From the NCBI GenBank assembly GCA_007095845.1, contig SFBI01000047.1:1-47631 (forward strand): DNA of 47,631 nucleotides, in the 5' to 3' direction. Positions within the stretch are counted from its first letter, which is position 1. Every line of letters begins with the position of its first letter. The notes under the pieces are model-generated. The model had not been told where the DNA came from, made no database searches, and saw only the letters and a list, made by a program, of their open reading frames with translations. The position numbers were made by a program, and so were the translations under genes. This stretch comes from Microcystis aeruginosa Ma_MB_S_20031200_S102 (GTDB taxonomy: Bacteria > Cyanobacteriota > Cyanobacteriia > Cyanobacteriales > Microcystaceae). Of this stretch, positions 27,746 through 38,066 are shown one piece after another.

Positions 27746-27862
27746 GAGCGAACTTTTATCGGTGCTGCTTGGACATTACTGCCGTCATTTTTAACCATGT
27801 TAGTATTTACCTTTGTCTTCGGTAAATTAATCCGTTTCCCTAGAGATAGTCCTGCTCCCTAG
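27746..27862 (+). pseudogene. Remnant of an ABC-2 type polysaccharide-export permease
   Basis: A short reading, ERTFIGAAWTLLPSFLTMLV then FTFVFGKLIRFPRDSPAP and a stop, strongly resembles the first transmembrane segment of Wzm-like ABC-2 permeases (R.KQT.IGAAWA..QP..TM.VFT..FGKL...PSD). Start, remaining helices and the partner ATPase are absent. I read it as a decayed piece of an O-antigen/capsule exporter. Confidence 0.6.
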
Positions 27863-28037
27863 AGGACTAGAAAGAAATTTTGCTAATATCATCTAACCCT
27901 GACATTAGCTAACTTTGTTAGATAAGAACTTTTTTAGCAATTATGATCAGTCTATAATAATAACTATAGTCACCCCTATCCTTTAGGGATAATTCTTGGT
28001 TTAGGGTTGATGTCCTTCAGCGCAAGCGAGAGCGGTT

Positions 28038-28214
28038 ATGAAAATTAGCGAACTAGAAAACTACTTGGCTCAGATTAAGTCAGAGATTGGTGACATCGAT
28101 ATAGTCTATCAATGTCGCAACCAGCACTATAGTTGGTTGGACAAAATTAGAAGCCATCAACTGAAAGTGTTAAAAAATAATGCAGACACTAAATTATTGA
28201 TTTCTCTGCAATAG
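28038..28214 (+). CDS. Possible small protein (58 aa)
   Basis: The ATG at 28038 opens 58 codons: MKISELENYLAQIKSEIGDI, then VYQCRNQHYSWLDKIRSHQL, ending LLISLQ. Composition looks natural, and the MK.SEL opening resembles small cyanobacterial proteins of unknown function. No strong ribosome-binding site is seen (only a GAGAG about 10 bases upstream). It stands alone in a 740-bp gap between pepP and corA. Confidence 0.4.
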   Translation: MKISELENYLAQIKSEIGDIDIVYQCRNQHYSWLDKIRSHQLKVLKNNADTKLLISLQ

Positions 28215-28273
28215 CCATTTTATCTTGCTAGATGCCAGCAATGCCATAGAGTCGGCCTAATTTGCTTAACAGT

Positions 28274-29434
28274 TTATCTTTTCTTCTCTGTCGATAGGTT
28301 CTTAAACCAACCGCGTTGCCAAAAGAAAATGATTAAACTGAAAGCAACGGTTAGCATCAATACCCAGACAAATACATAGCCCCAATACCATTCTAATTCG
28401 GGCATATTATAGGGGGATTTATCAGTATTAAAGTTCATGCCATAAACACCGACAATGAAGGTGAGAGGGATAAAAATCGTCGAGATTACCGTTAAAGTTT
28501 TCATAATCTCGTTCATTTTATTACTCACGGAAGACAGGTAAAAATCCATTAAACCATTGGCAAATTCCCGATAATTTTCGACAACATCAAGGATTTGTAC
28601 CACGTGGTCATAACAATCCCGTAGATAGGGTTTAATTGTTGTATCGATAAGAATATACTCATCGCGCAAAAGAGCATTGAGAGTGTCTCTTTGCGGCCAA
28701 ATTGCTCGTCGTAGGGAGAGTAATTCCTGACGTAGTTGATAAATTTTTGATAAAGTCTGTTCTGTGGGATTAGCTAAAATTTCGTTTTCTAACTCCTCGA
28801 TTCTTTCTCCGTAGGACTCTAAAACAGGAAAATAACCGTCAATAATAGCATCCCAAATCGAGTAGGCTAAATAACCCGATTTTTGCTGCCGGATGGAACC
28901 TTTATTTAAACGGATTCTTTCCCTAACTCCCTCTAAAGAGTCGTATTGTCCTTCCTCCTGCACGGTTAAAACATAATTCTTCCCGACTATTAAACTGATT
29001 TGTTCTAGCAAAAAACCCTGATGATCGATCAGGATGGCCATTGGCACTATAATTAAAATATAATTCTCGCATTCTTCTACTTTTGGTCTTTGAGGAATAC
29101 TGACTATATCCTCAAGGGTTAGGGGATGTAAATGAAAAATTTCTCCCAACTCTTGCAGTTTATCTTCATTACCCAAACCGACGATATCAATCCAAGAGAT
29201 GGAATCATTGGATAAGTATTTAAGACAGTCTTGGGGTAAAAGATTATTAACTCTAGTGGCTTGTTGGGAGTTATAATTAATTAAAAATATCTCGGTAGCA
29301 ACGGCATTTTCATCGATGGTGATTAACCCTGGCATTGTCCCGGGTTGGTTATAGTGATAATCGTAAAGATGGGGTTTTGTTTGGGAGGATTTTCGCCCTT
29401 TTTTATACCTAGTTAATTTTTTGTTATTGCTCAT
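28274..29434 (-). CDS. corA: CorA-family magnesium/cobalt transporter
   Basis: 386 residues: a large N-terminal cytoplasmic domain with a long helical stalk (YRQLRQELLSLRR, LRDCYDHVVQILDVVENYRE), then two C-terminal transmembrane helices with the signature VYGMNFNTD between them (GMN motif). Forms a pentameric divalent-cation channel, mainly Mg2+. The N-terminal ~35 residues are basic (KKLTRYKKGRKSSQTK). Complete. Downstream of it (lower coordinates) lie a small ORF and a permease remnant. Confidence 0.93.
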   Translation of the reverse strand: MSNNKKLTRYKKGRKSSQTKPHLYDYHYNQPGTMPGLITIDENAVATEIFLINYNSQQATRVNNLLPQDCLKYLSNDSISWIDIVGLGNEDKLQELGEIFHLHPLTLEDIVSIPQRPKVEECENYILIIVPMAILIDHQGFLLEQISLIVGKNYVLTVQEEGQYDSLEGVRERIRLNKGSIRQQKSGYLAYSIWDAIIDGYFPVLESYGERIEELENEILANPTEQTLSKIYQLRQELLSLRRAIWPQRDTLNALLRDEYILIDTTIKPYLRDCYDHVVQILDVVENYREFANGLMDFYLSSVSNKMNEIMKTLTVISTIFIPLTFIVGVYGMNFNTDKSPYNMPELEWYWGYVFVWVLMLTVAFSLIIFFWQRGWFKNLSTEKKR

Positions 29435-29569
29435 AGTTGAGATCGATCGCTATTTGCCTTTTTCTTAGCATTGATCGCTCAAAAATACCGCAATTTTTAG
29501 CTAACTTTAAGATTGTCCAAGATTGTTAAGTAGCTGGTTATAATTAAATTAAAAATGGATTTTAGGTTC

Positions 29570-29619
29570 GATCCCCTCTGCCCCCCTTGATAAGGGGGGT
29601 GCCGATAGGCGGGGGGATC
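29570..29619. repeat. G/C-tract palindromic repeat
   Basis: GATCCCCTCTGCCCCCCTTG, ATAAGGGGGG and GGCGGGGGGATC form nested inverted repeats. It belongs to the same dispersed CCCCCCTTATCAAGGGGGG family as 13673-13773 and 46410-46470. It lies immediately downstream of the XisF-like gene. Confidence 0.7.
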
Positions 29620-29643
29620 TGAAAGTTTTTAATACCCACCTGC

Positions 29644-30921
29644 TTAAAAAACGAAGATTAAACGTAAATGCCAATTATTAGCCGTTTCTCTCTCGATTTC
29701 GATGCGACGGATAAACTCGCGAAAATAAAAACGGCGCTCGATTTCCGATAAATCTCGCCAAAATTGCGGAAAAGCAACGGCACGAGCGATAATAGTCAGG
29801 TTATCGGGGGGTAATTGGTCTAAACGTCCTTGAATCTGCGCGATCTCGTTTTTCAGTTTATAGGCCCTGAGATTGGCCGTTTCTTGATCTAAAATTCCCG
29901 CCACTTCTAGGGAGGGCAATTGCGACAAAATATCGTTTTTTTGCCCTATTTCCTCGCTCATTCCCCGTTTGATCGCCTCTAAATCTGGTAAAGATATCTG
30001 AGCGATCGTCGGTGGTAGGTCTTGACAAATGCGCTCGATTGTGCTGTGAAGAATTTGTTCATAAGCGATCGCCGAACATTTTTTTGTCTGGGGACATTGC
30101 AAAGGTCGCAAATAGAGATATTCTGTGTTCTTTCCTCGCGCTGTCACTTTGGTAATCGTCATCCCCGATTGACATTGACTACAGACGACTAAACCTGCTA
30201 AGGAACGCGGGGCGCTGGCACTGCGGGGGGGTAATTTGCGATTATTTCTCAGGATACGATCGATCTGGGCTGCTTCTTCCCGGGAGATAATTGGGGTGTG
30301 GGTATCGGGGATAATATCTTGGCCGAGATAACACAAATCACCGCGATAAACGGGATTTGTCAGCCATTTATGGGCAGTAGCTACCGATATCTTTTTGCCG
30401 TAGCGTTTTTCTAGATAGCGCACCGTGGAACGCAGAGAAGCGGAAATCAAAAAGCGATCAAAAAAGTCTTTGACTACTGGTGCGGTACTGCGATCGAGTA
30501 TATAACGCTCCTTGCCACGACGATAACCGTAGGGTGCTTTTCCGGGGGGAGGCAAAGCTTGCAGACGATTGTGAGCGTGACCTGCTTTTAACCGATTACT
30601 CAGTTCATTTTTTGATATTTCTTGCACAATCTTGGCAAAATTCAGCTTATAATCCGGGTCTTCCAGGGCAATTATATCTATGTCGAGGGCTTCTAGGGAT
30701 TGTAAAATTTTGCTAACTTCTGTGCCATTGTCTCCCAATTCTGCTAGGCGACGCAGGATCAGCAGTTGGGGGGGGGTTCCTTGACAATCCAAGAGAAGTT
30801 GCTGGCGCTGTAAGCGATCGCCAAAATCTTGATACACTTGTTCGGGAGAATAGGGCCAAATGGAGGTATCGGGGGGAGCATCGAGCAGGGGGTCGGTATA
30901 AGTGTAGGCGATAATTTTCAT
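29644..30921 (-). CDS. XisF-like large serine recombinase, catalytically degenerate
   Basis: 425 residues in the order of large serine recombinases: an N-terminal resolvase-like domain (~1-115), recombinase domain (~125-230, PPPGKAPYGYRRGKERYILD, WLTNPVYRGDLCY), a zinc ribbon (CSQC near 247, CPQTKKC near 276) and a C-terminal helical region. Cyanobacterial XisF, the fdxN-element excisase, has this build. The start MKIIAYTYTDPLLDAP replaces the usual YxRVS motif, so the catalytic Ser and the neighbouring Arg are missing, although LILRRLAELGD retains part of the second motif. It may bind DNA without cleaving, or be a domesticated protein. Confidence 0.75.
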   Translation of the reverse strand: MKIIAYTYTDPLLDAPPDTSIWPYSPEQVYQDFGDRLQRQQLLLDCQGTPPQLLILRRLAELGDNGTEVSKILQSLEALDIDIIALEDPDYKLNFAKIVQEISKNELSNRLKAGHAHNRLQALPPPGKAPYGYRRGKERYILDRSTAPVVKDFFDRFLISASLRSTVRYLEKRYGKKISVATAHKWLTNPVYRGDLCYLGQDIIPDTHTPIISREEAAQIDRILRNNRKLPPRSASAPRSLAGLVVCSQCQSGMTITKVTARGKNTEYLYLRPLQCPQTKKCSAIAYEQILHSTIERICQDLPPTIAQISLPDLEAIKRGMSEEIGQKNDILSQLPSLEVAGILDQETANLRAYKLKNEIAQIQGRLDQLPPDNLTIIARAVAFPQFWRDLSEIERRFYFREFIRRIEIERETANNWHLRLIFVF

Positions 30922-32444
<1,523 letters not shown>

Positions 32445-32465
32445 TTTCTGATTTTGAGCCTGAAA

Positions 32466-32491
32466 AAGGACACAAGTTAACCTGTGTCCTT
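32466..32491. terminator. Inverted repeat downstream of por
   Basis: AAGGACACA and TGTGTCCTT pair over nine bases around GTTAAC. On the plus strand no U tract follows, while on the minus strand the stem runs into TTTTT. It may end por transcription weakly or act from the other side; activity uncertain. Confidence 0.4.
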
Positions 32492-32585
32492 GTGGCAACG
32501 GGGAAGCCGGAGCAGCAAGAAATAATCCATAACTAGGTTTTTGAAGCTTGATCGACAGTTAATAATAAGTAGGGTTTTACCATTA

Positions 32586-32811
32586 TTCAGCAAGCCCTAG
32601 GGCTTGCTGAATAAATGTGAAATGTAGGCAAAGTAAGGGTTTTGGGGCTTTTCTCGCGAAACAGGTGCAAGATTTTCAGAGAATCGTCGTTCAAAACCGC
32701 GCGTCTTCATCGGCCCGCGTCCTGTAGAGGCGAAGTATTCGGGCAATAACCTATCGGTGAAACCGGAGATTTTCTATCCGAATGCTTCGCCCGTACTTTT
32801 TCAGCAAGCCC
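32586..32811. mobile_element. MITE-like element with GGGCTTGCTGAA ends and TA flanks
   Basis: A 212-bp unit from GGGCTTGCTGAA (32600) to TTCAGCAAGCCC (32800-32811), each end flanked by TA, as left by Tc1/mariner-IS630-type transposition. Just left, another TTCAGCAAGCCC (32586-32597) faces it across TA, so a second end abuts it. Internally GGCGAAG.ATTCGG and CCGAAT.CTTCGCC form a further hairpin. No coding sequence. The transposase class is inferred from the TA flanks only. Confidence 0.65.
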
Positions 32812-32813
32812 TA

Positions 32814-32944
32814 TATAGAAAGGCATTTGGCGATTTTTGTCAATTGTTTTCGCTCTGGAACGGGCTAATCAATTAAGTCTCTTGCCAGATAAGGATTTAG
32901 TCGATTTATGCCCCCTATCAAACCATACTAAGTAACGAAGAACC
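32814..32944. mobile_element. Left-truncated family 2 MITE-like element
   Basis: From TATAGAAAGGCATTT to AACGAAGAACC it matches 13950-14085 closely, including GCCAGATAAGGATTTA, but the first ~45 bp with the GGCTCTTCGG end are missing. The TA-flanked element at 32600-32811 sits exactly where the missing part should be, pointing to insertion followed by deletion. Confidence 0.7.
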
Positions 32945-33007
32945 CGATATTTTTAGTTTTTAAGAAGAAATTCGGTAATCGTGGAAAAGAAGGTGAGGAG
33001 AGAAAGC

Positions 33008-33280
33008 TTAGGAAAGCTGATAGGAGCCGTGACGTTGGGCATAATAATCGAGAATTGTTGTGACCAGAGTGCGATCGCTTTCCTGAAAAGTCTCGGTATA
33101 GTTAATTTCTAGACTACCGATCTGACTTTGATGATAATCGAATTGTTGGAACTGCTGGGGAGTGAGATGGGTTTCGACCCCCTGAACTTGTTGTAAATGG
33201 CTGGCTAATTCTCGATAGATAGCCAAGGGCATTTGCGGATAAATAATGGTTTGTTTTTGTTGAATAGCAATCGATCGCAC
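33008..33280 (-). CDS. Conserved hypothetical protein
   Basis: 90 residues: MRSIAIQQKQTIIYPQMPLA, VETHLTPQQFQQFDYHQSQI, then a C-terminal AQRHGSYQ. Predicted alpha/beta, no signal peptide. Unknown family. It starts five bases after the end of the lipoprotein gene and is surely cotranscribed with it. HIP1-type sequence GCGATCGC falls inside the gene at about 33072. Confidence 0.65.
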   Translation of the reverse strand: MRSIAIQQKQTIIYPQMPLAIYRELASHLQQVQGVETHLTPQQFQQFDYHQSQIGSLEINYTETFQESDRTLVTTILDYYAQRHGSYQLS

Positions 33281-33285
33281 GGGTT

Positions 33286-34071
33286 TTATTCTCCTGATTC
33301 GGAAACATTATAGCTGATCGAGGCTTGCGGTGCGGCGGCGGGTTCAGGGACACCATCCCCTAAACGACGGGTAATAGTTTGACCGTATTGTTCTAAGACA
33401 ATAGAGGGGTTATCGGGATTAGTATCGATCGCTTTAACTAAAATTAAACCATTAGAGAGGGTAGAACCGGGAGTAACTCGACGTTCCGTGGCTTCTCCGG
33501 GGGCTTTCACGATCGCCATAGGAGTGGTAGATAACTGGACGATACCTGATACTTGCACTTCTGTGGCTTCCGTCGGTTGCGGTGGTGGTGGCGGTGCTTT
33601 CACTATCGGTTGTCTGGGGGTAGGACGATTGTCCATTGCTGCGGCTGCGGGTGTAGTTGCGGGACGATCGCCCATTGCTGCGGCTGCGGGTGTAGTTGCG
33701 GGACGATCGCCCATTGCTGCGGCTGCGGTGGCCGTCGGAGTCTCTGCTGAGGGTTTCTCCTCTACTGTAATCGTAATATTTGGTTTTAGGGGAAAGGGGG
33801 CAAAGGGATCCCTGCGACCGCGATTAATTTCTGCCCGTTTTTGGTCGGGATCGGTAGAGGGAATCAACCCTGTTACCCTTGGGGGGGTGGGTTTGGTGGC
33901 CGGTTGCACAGGATTGCTAAAGGTGGGAGGTTGGGCAGCCGGGGGACTGGGAGAGGGGGTGGGGGTTTCTTGGGTGGGTGGTGGGGATTGATTAGCTTGG
34001 TTAGAAGCTGGACATCCCACCAACAATAAAGCGACACTCCCCACCGATAGGATTAGCGGCAATTTTTTCAT
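33286..34071 (-). CDS. Proline-rich lipoprotein with PilP-like C-terminal part
   Basis: 261 residues. Signal peptide with lipobox LLLVGC (Cys20), a Pro/Thr/Ser-rich linker (~21-75), RRDPFAPFPLKP near 85, then a 13-residue tandem repeat AAAAMGDRPATTP (33636-33735 in DNA), and a C-terminal beta-rich region (VSGIVQLSTTPMAIVKAPGE, TPGSTLSNGLILVKAI, VLEQYGQ). The RDPF...V.G......A.V...G....V..G..L.N G..V..I order recalls the type IV pilus lipoprotein PilP, but that resemblance is by eye and the neighbours are not pilus genes. Confidence 0.65.
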   Translation of the reverse strand: MKKLPLILSVGSVALLLVGCPASNQANQSPPPTQETPTPSPSPPAAQPPTFSNPVQPATKPTPPRVTGLIPSTDPDQKRAEINRGRRDPFAPFPLKPNITITVEEKPSAETPTATAAAAMGDRPATTPAAAAMGDRPATTPAAAAMDNRPTPRQPIVKAPPPPPQPTEATEVQVSGIVQLSTTPMAIVKAPGEATERRVTPGSTLSNGLILVKAIDTNPDNPSIVLEQYGQTITRRLGDGVPEPAAAPQASISYNVSESGE

Positions 34072-34192
34072 GGGGAAACAAAGACAAAATAGCCCTGAGG
34101 GACAACCCTCGATACTAACATAACATTTGTTCCCCAGAAATCTAGGCTGATTATAGGGGGAAAGTCAGAAACTTTGCCCCGCTAGTCTAAAT

Positions 34193-35938
34193 TTAATGCT
34201 GACTACCGGATTTACGATGACCGATGGCGGTGACACCGTTGCTATCCAAAACTTGACCCCGCTCGACGGTGGCATAGACTAACCAGCGATCGCCGCATAG
34301 TTGTCGCTCTTTGACCGTACACTCTAGATAGGCGAGACTTTCGCCTAAAATCAGACAGCCATTTTCCCCGACTTGGGTTTCTAATTCCGTAAAGACATCG
34401 CTGCCGGATTTGATGCAATTGGAAAAATGGCGGCGTAAATTGCGCCCTTCCTTGAGAATATTCAAGATAAAGACGGTTCCTGAGTTAATTAGGCGATCGG
34501 CGGCTTGTTCGTCAGCAACGGCGATAATTAGCCCTGGGGGGTTAAAACTGGCTTGGGATACCCAAGAGGTCAGGAAACCAGCATGATCCTCCCCCTGACG
34601 AGTAGTGAGAACAGAAAGGGAACCGACGATCCGACCAACGGCCTGGGCAGTGCGATCGATTTGTGTTTCGGTCATTCCCTGTTGGGGAACCCGAAATTTT
34701 TTGTTTTTTTTCAAGGTCTGGGCGAAGGTTTGTCCAGCTAAATAACCTGCTTGTAAACTACTTTCTGTGGGGCTAAAACGCACGCGCAAGGATTCAAAAC
34801 CGAGGCGATAATTGGCATCTTTGAGTTTAGTTTCAATTAAATCGACAGCTTCCCCACTCCAACCGTAGGAACCAAAAACTCCGGCCAATTTAGTTTTTGC
34901 TGCCGTGGAAAGAAAGATTCCTAAAGCGGTTTGAATTTGGGTAGGAGCATGACCGGCTAAGGTGGGAGAACCGATAATAAATCCGTCGCAATTTTCGATC
35001 GCTTGACTAATTTCGGCGGGGGTGGCAAACTCACAATTGATTGATTCTACGGCCAGATCATTTTCTAGTAATCCTCGTTCGATCGAGCGGGCTAGGGTGG
35101 CAGTATTTCCGTAGGCAGAAGCATATAATAGGGCCACTTGTAGGGGTCGAGTTTTTTGTTCTTGACACCAATAACGATAATCGTGGGCAAGACGACTAAG
35201 ACTATAACGAATTATCGGACCGTGGGCGGGTGCATAATATTGGGCGGGAAATTCTTTAATTTTCTCGATGGCTGTTTCTACTGCTTTAGATTGCACGGCA
35301 TGGAGACAATCAAAATAATAACGACGATCTGCGTCTAATTCTTTCCAATTTTTATCCCAAATATCGTCACTGCACAGATGCACACTAAAGAATTTATCGC
35401 TGTATAAAATTTGGGTTTTTTGGTCAAAAGTGCAGACACCATCAGGCCAGTGCGGCGTAGGGACATTAATAAAACTGAGTTGATGACCTTGCCCCAAATC
35501 AAGGATTTCATCGGTTCGTATGCCCAAAATTTGGGCGTCATGCAGGGCATTTTTCAGGGTATTGACGGCAGCTTTAGAACAGAGGATAGTGATTTGATGG
35601 GTTTCGGCTAATAATGCCTTTAAAGTGACAATACGATTGGGATTAACGTGACTGAGAATTAGATAATCGAGACGATGTAAGGGGACATATTGACGAATTT
35701 CTTCTAAATAAATTTCGGTGAAGGATTCTCCAGGAGGATCGATTAAGGCAGTTTTATCGCCACAGATAAGATAGGAATTAGCGGTGGTTCCCCGTTGACG
35801 AGCATATTCTATTTCAAATTTTAATCTTTCCCAAGTACGCGAGCGAAAAACCCAAGTTTGATCGGCAATTTCTGCGCTTTGAACATCCCGAGGGCGATTA
35901 TTAATAGCAGGATTGGGAATTAAGGTAGTAGTGGTCAT
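34193..35938 (-). CDS. flv1: Flavodiiron protein Flv1
   Basis: 581 residues in the cyanobacterial three-domain layout: beta-lactamase-like diiron domain (~30-270), flavodoxin (~285-420, ALLYASAYGNTATLARSI) and C-terminal flavin reductase (~440-575, SLSVLTTRQGEDHAGFLTSW). The metal motif HxExDH is replaced by HVNPNR, so canonical iron ligands are missing, the known trait of Flv1/Flv2-type subunits. With Flv3 it reduces O2 to water at the acceptor side of photosystem I, protecting under fluctuating light. It follows flv3 on the same strand. Confidence 0.9.
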   Translation of the reverse strand: MTTTTLIPNPAINNRPRDVQSAEIADQTWVFRSRTWERLKFEIEYARQRGTTANSYLICGDKTALIDPPGESFTEIYLEEIRQYVPLHRLDYLILSHVNPNRIVTLKALLAETHQITILCSKAAVNTLKNALHDAQILGIRTDEILDLGQGHQLSFINVPTPHWPDGVCTFDQKTQILYSDKFFSVHLCSDDIWDKNWKELDADRRYYFDCLHAVQSKAVETAIEKIKEFPAQYYAPAHGPIIRYSLSRLAHDYRYWCQEQKTRPLQVALLYASAYGNTATLARSIERGLLENDLAVESINCEFATPAEISQAIENCDGFIIGSPTLAGHAPTQIQTALGIFLSTAAKTKLAGVFGSYGWSGEAVDLIETKLKDANYRLGFESLRVRFSPTESSLQAGYLAGQTFAQTLKKNKKFRVPQQGMTETQIDRTAQAVGRIVGSLSVLTTRQGEDHAGFLTSWVSQASFNPPGLIIAVADEQAADRLINSGTVFILNILKEGRNLRRHFSNCIKSGSDVFTELETQVGENGCLILGESLAYLECTVKERQLCGDRWLVYATVERGQVLDSNGVTAIGHRKSGSQH

Positions 35939-36195
35939 AGTTGTTAATTTGGTTATTGGTTGTTGGGTGTGGGAATTATGAATTATGAATTATGAAGTGG
36001 GAAGTGGGAATTATGAATTATGAATTATGAAGTGGGGTGTTGGGGGAGTAGGGTTTTAGGGTTTTAGGGTTTTAGGGTTTTAGGGTTTTAGTGGAAATTA
36101 CTCTATCTCCCCATTACCCTATTCCCCCATTACCCTATTCCCCCATTTACCTATCCCCTTCTAACTGATAACTGATAACTGATAACTGATAACTG
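35939..36195. repeat. flv3-flv1 intergenic gap filled with simple repeats
   Basis: In 257 bp there are: several GAATTATGAATTATGAAGTG runs near 35985-36035, five perfect AGGGTTTT octamers (36050-36089), ATTACCCTATTCCCCC twice (36110-36145), and four TAACTGA heptamers (36162-36189) ending at the flv3 stop. No coding sequence or clear promoter is visible between them. Confidence 0.85.
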
Positions 36196-37920
36196 TTAAT
36201 AATGGTTGCCAACTTTGCGATGATGGACAGCAGTTAAGGTATCTAAACGAGCAACTCGTCCAGTATTAACAGTACAATAAACTACCCAATGATCGCCGCA
36301 ATCTAAACGACTGGTGACTTGACATTCTATGTAAGCTAAGGCATCGACTAAAATTGGTGATCCATTGTTAGCAGTATAGGTTTTAATGCCTTCAAAACGA
36401 TTGGAACCGGGAGAGAAACGCTTGAGGAAATGTTTCATTAATTTCTGATAATTATCCTCAGCTAAAACATTTAAAACAAAGGTATCGCTAGGCTGTAAAA
36501 AGGATACCATTGCCCGATCTTTGGCTACTGCAATCGCCACACCTAAAGGATTTAAACTTGCTTGTGTCACCCAAGAGGCAATCATGGCACTGGATAAATC
36601 AGCTTTTTGGGAAGTAATTAGGTACAATCCCGTGCTAATACGTCCTAGAGCTTTTTCTAAGTCGTTGTTAATCGATTTAATTTGTTTAATCGTTTTTTCT
36701 CGACTTAACCATTGGCCGAGGTCGGTTCCTGCTTCATCGGCAATTAAATCGAGGGATTGATGGGAATTGTCTTTAACTAAAAGAGGAGGAAAAGCTTCGA
36801 TCGCCCCGATTTCCTGTAATTTATTTCTTAGGGGAAAAATTGGTTCATCTTCCCCACCTCCTGACTCAAATAATCCTACTGCTTGTTTGCCATTAATTGA
36901 AGCAAGAATCGTGCTTAAAATCGTCTGGTTAATCGGGGAAGATTGGGGAGGCATTCCGATGATAACTCCCTTAGATTGATTGATTAATTCTCTGACTTCG
37001 TGGGGATCAGCATTATTCATATCGACTAATTCTGTCACCACATCATTTTTATTCAAACCCTGACTAATCATAGTAGCTAAATGTTCACTTTGTCCGTAAT
37101 CTTGGGTAAAAAATACAGCCACTAAAGTATCAGCAGAAGTTTGTTCTTGACTCCAAGTTTGATAGCGTCCCACCCAATCAGAAATATGGTGTTTTAATAG
37201 GGGACCGTGACCAGTGGCAATGAGATTAATCGCAAATTTCTCGATTCTTTTAATTGCCCCTAAAACTGAACGTGCATTCGGTCGCATCAGACAGTCATAA
37301 TAGGTTTGAAAATCTGCTTCTAGCAGCTCTTTTTCTCGATCGTAGGTTTGATCATCACAAAAGTGCATTCCGAAGGCATCACAGGTAAAAAGGGTGGCGG
37401 TTCTAGTATCAAAAGTGAAGATAGTATCAGGCCAATGAAGATTAGGGGCTGCAACAAATTCTAAGATATGGCCATTACCTAAATCTAAAGTATCACCACT
37501 TTTAATAATTAACTGTTTAAAGGGTCGGTGTACCATGTTTTCGAGGAATTGCATGGCAACTTTTGCCCCCACCACGGTAACTTCTGGGACTAATTCTAAA
37601 ACTTCTTTGACTAAACCACTGTGGTCGGGTTCGGTGTGACTGATAATTAAATAATCAAGATGATTGATGTTGATTAGTTTAGCTAATTCCTCCAGATAAA
37701 GGCGATCGAATTTGCGGTGAGATGTATCAATTAGGGCGGTTTTTTCCCCTTGAATAACAAAAGAGTTATAAGTGGTACCGTTTTCTAAACCAAATTCGAT
37801 ATCAAAGCGATCGCGGTCCCAATCCAAACAGCGCAAGGTAAAAGTATTTTCGGCGATTTCTTGGATTTGTGTGGTTAAACGGCTGGTTTTGGCGGGTTTT
37901 GGGGTGATTAAAGCAACCAT
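36196..37920 (-). CDS. flv3: Flavodiiron protein Flv3
   Basis: 574 residues with the same three domains as Flv1 but with canonical diiron ligands: HTEPDH near residue 97, TCDAFGMHFCD near 180, and ATGHGPLLKHH. Flavodoxin part AVFFTQDYGQSEHLATMI; flavin reductase part RISTGLYLITSQKADLSSAM. The N-terminal CLDWDRDRFDIEFGLENGTT is characteristic of Flv3. Forms a heterodimer with Flv1 for photoreduction of O2 with NADPH/ferredoxin. Probably cotranscribed with flv1 across the repeat-rich gap. Confidence 0.92.
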   Translation of the reverse strand: MVALITPKPAKTSRLTTQIQEIAENTFTLRCLDWDRDRFDIEFGLENGTTYNSFVIQGEKTALIDTSHRKFDRLYLEELAKLININHLDYLIISHTEPDHSGLVKEVLELVPEVTVVGAKVAMQFLENMVHRPFKQLIIKSGDTLDLGNGHILEFVAAPNLHWPDTIFTFDTRTATLFTCDAFGMHFCDDQTYDREKELLEADFQTYYDCLMRPNARSVLGAIKRIEKFAINLIATGHGPLLKHHISDWVGRYQTWSQEQTSADTLVAVFFTQDYGQSEHLATMISQGLNKNDVVTELVDMNNADPHEVRELINQSKGVIIGMPPQSSPINQTILSTILASINGKQAVGLFESGGGEDEPIFPLRNKLQEIGAIEAFPPLLVKDNSHQSLDLIADEAGTDLGQWLSREKTIKQIKSINNDLEKALGRISTGLYLITSQKADLSSAMIASWVTQASLNPLGVAIAVAKDRAMVSFLQPSDTFVLNVLAEDNYQKLMKHFLKRFSPGSNRFEGIKTYTANNGSPILVDALAYIECQVTSRLDCGDHWVVYCTVNTGRVARLDTLTAVHHRKVGNHY

Positions 37921-38066
37921 AATTTCTATCTCCCACAGGATTTGATTCGGAACTGCATTTGCTTAATTCCTATGGTGACTTGCTTTCAGCGATTTGTAAA
38001 ATACCAATTACTCAAGTAAATGATTAACTAAATTTATATAACCTTTTATCTATGGTTGCAAGTCCT

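Noticed and set aside
29561-29590. GGTTCGATCCCC resembling a tRNA T-arm
   Set aside because: No acceptor or anticodon arms around it; it is part of the palindromic repeat.
33488-33991. Plus-strand glycine-rich frame opposite the lipoprotein gene
   Set aside because: Antisense of Pro/Ala codons; no start signal or family match.
36050-36089. Telomere-like repeat as sign of a linear replicon end
   Set aside because: Only five octamers between two normal chromosomal genes; a simple slippage repeat is enough.
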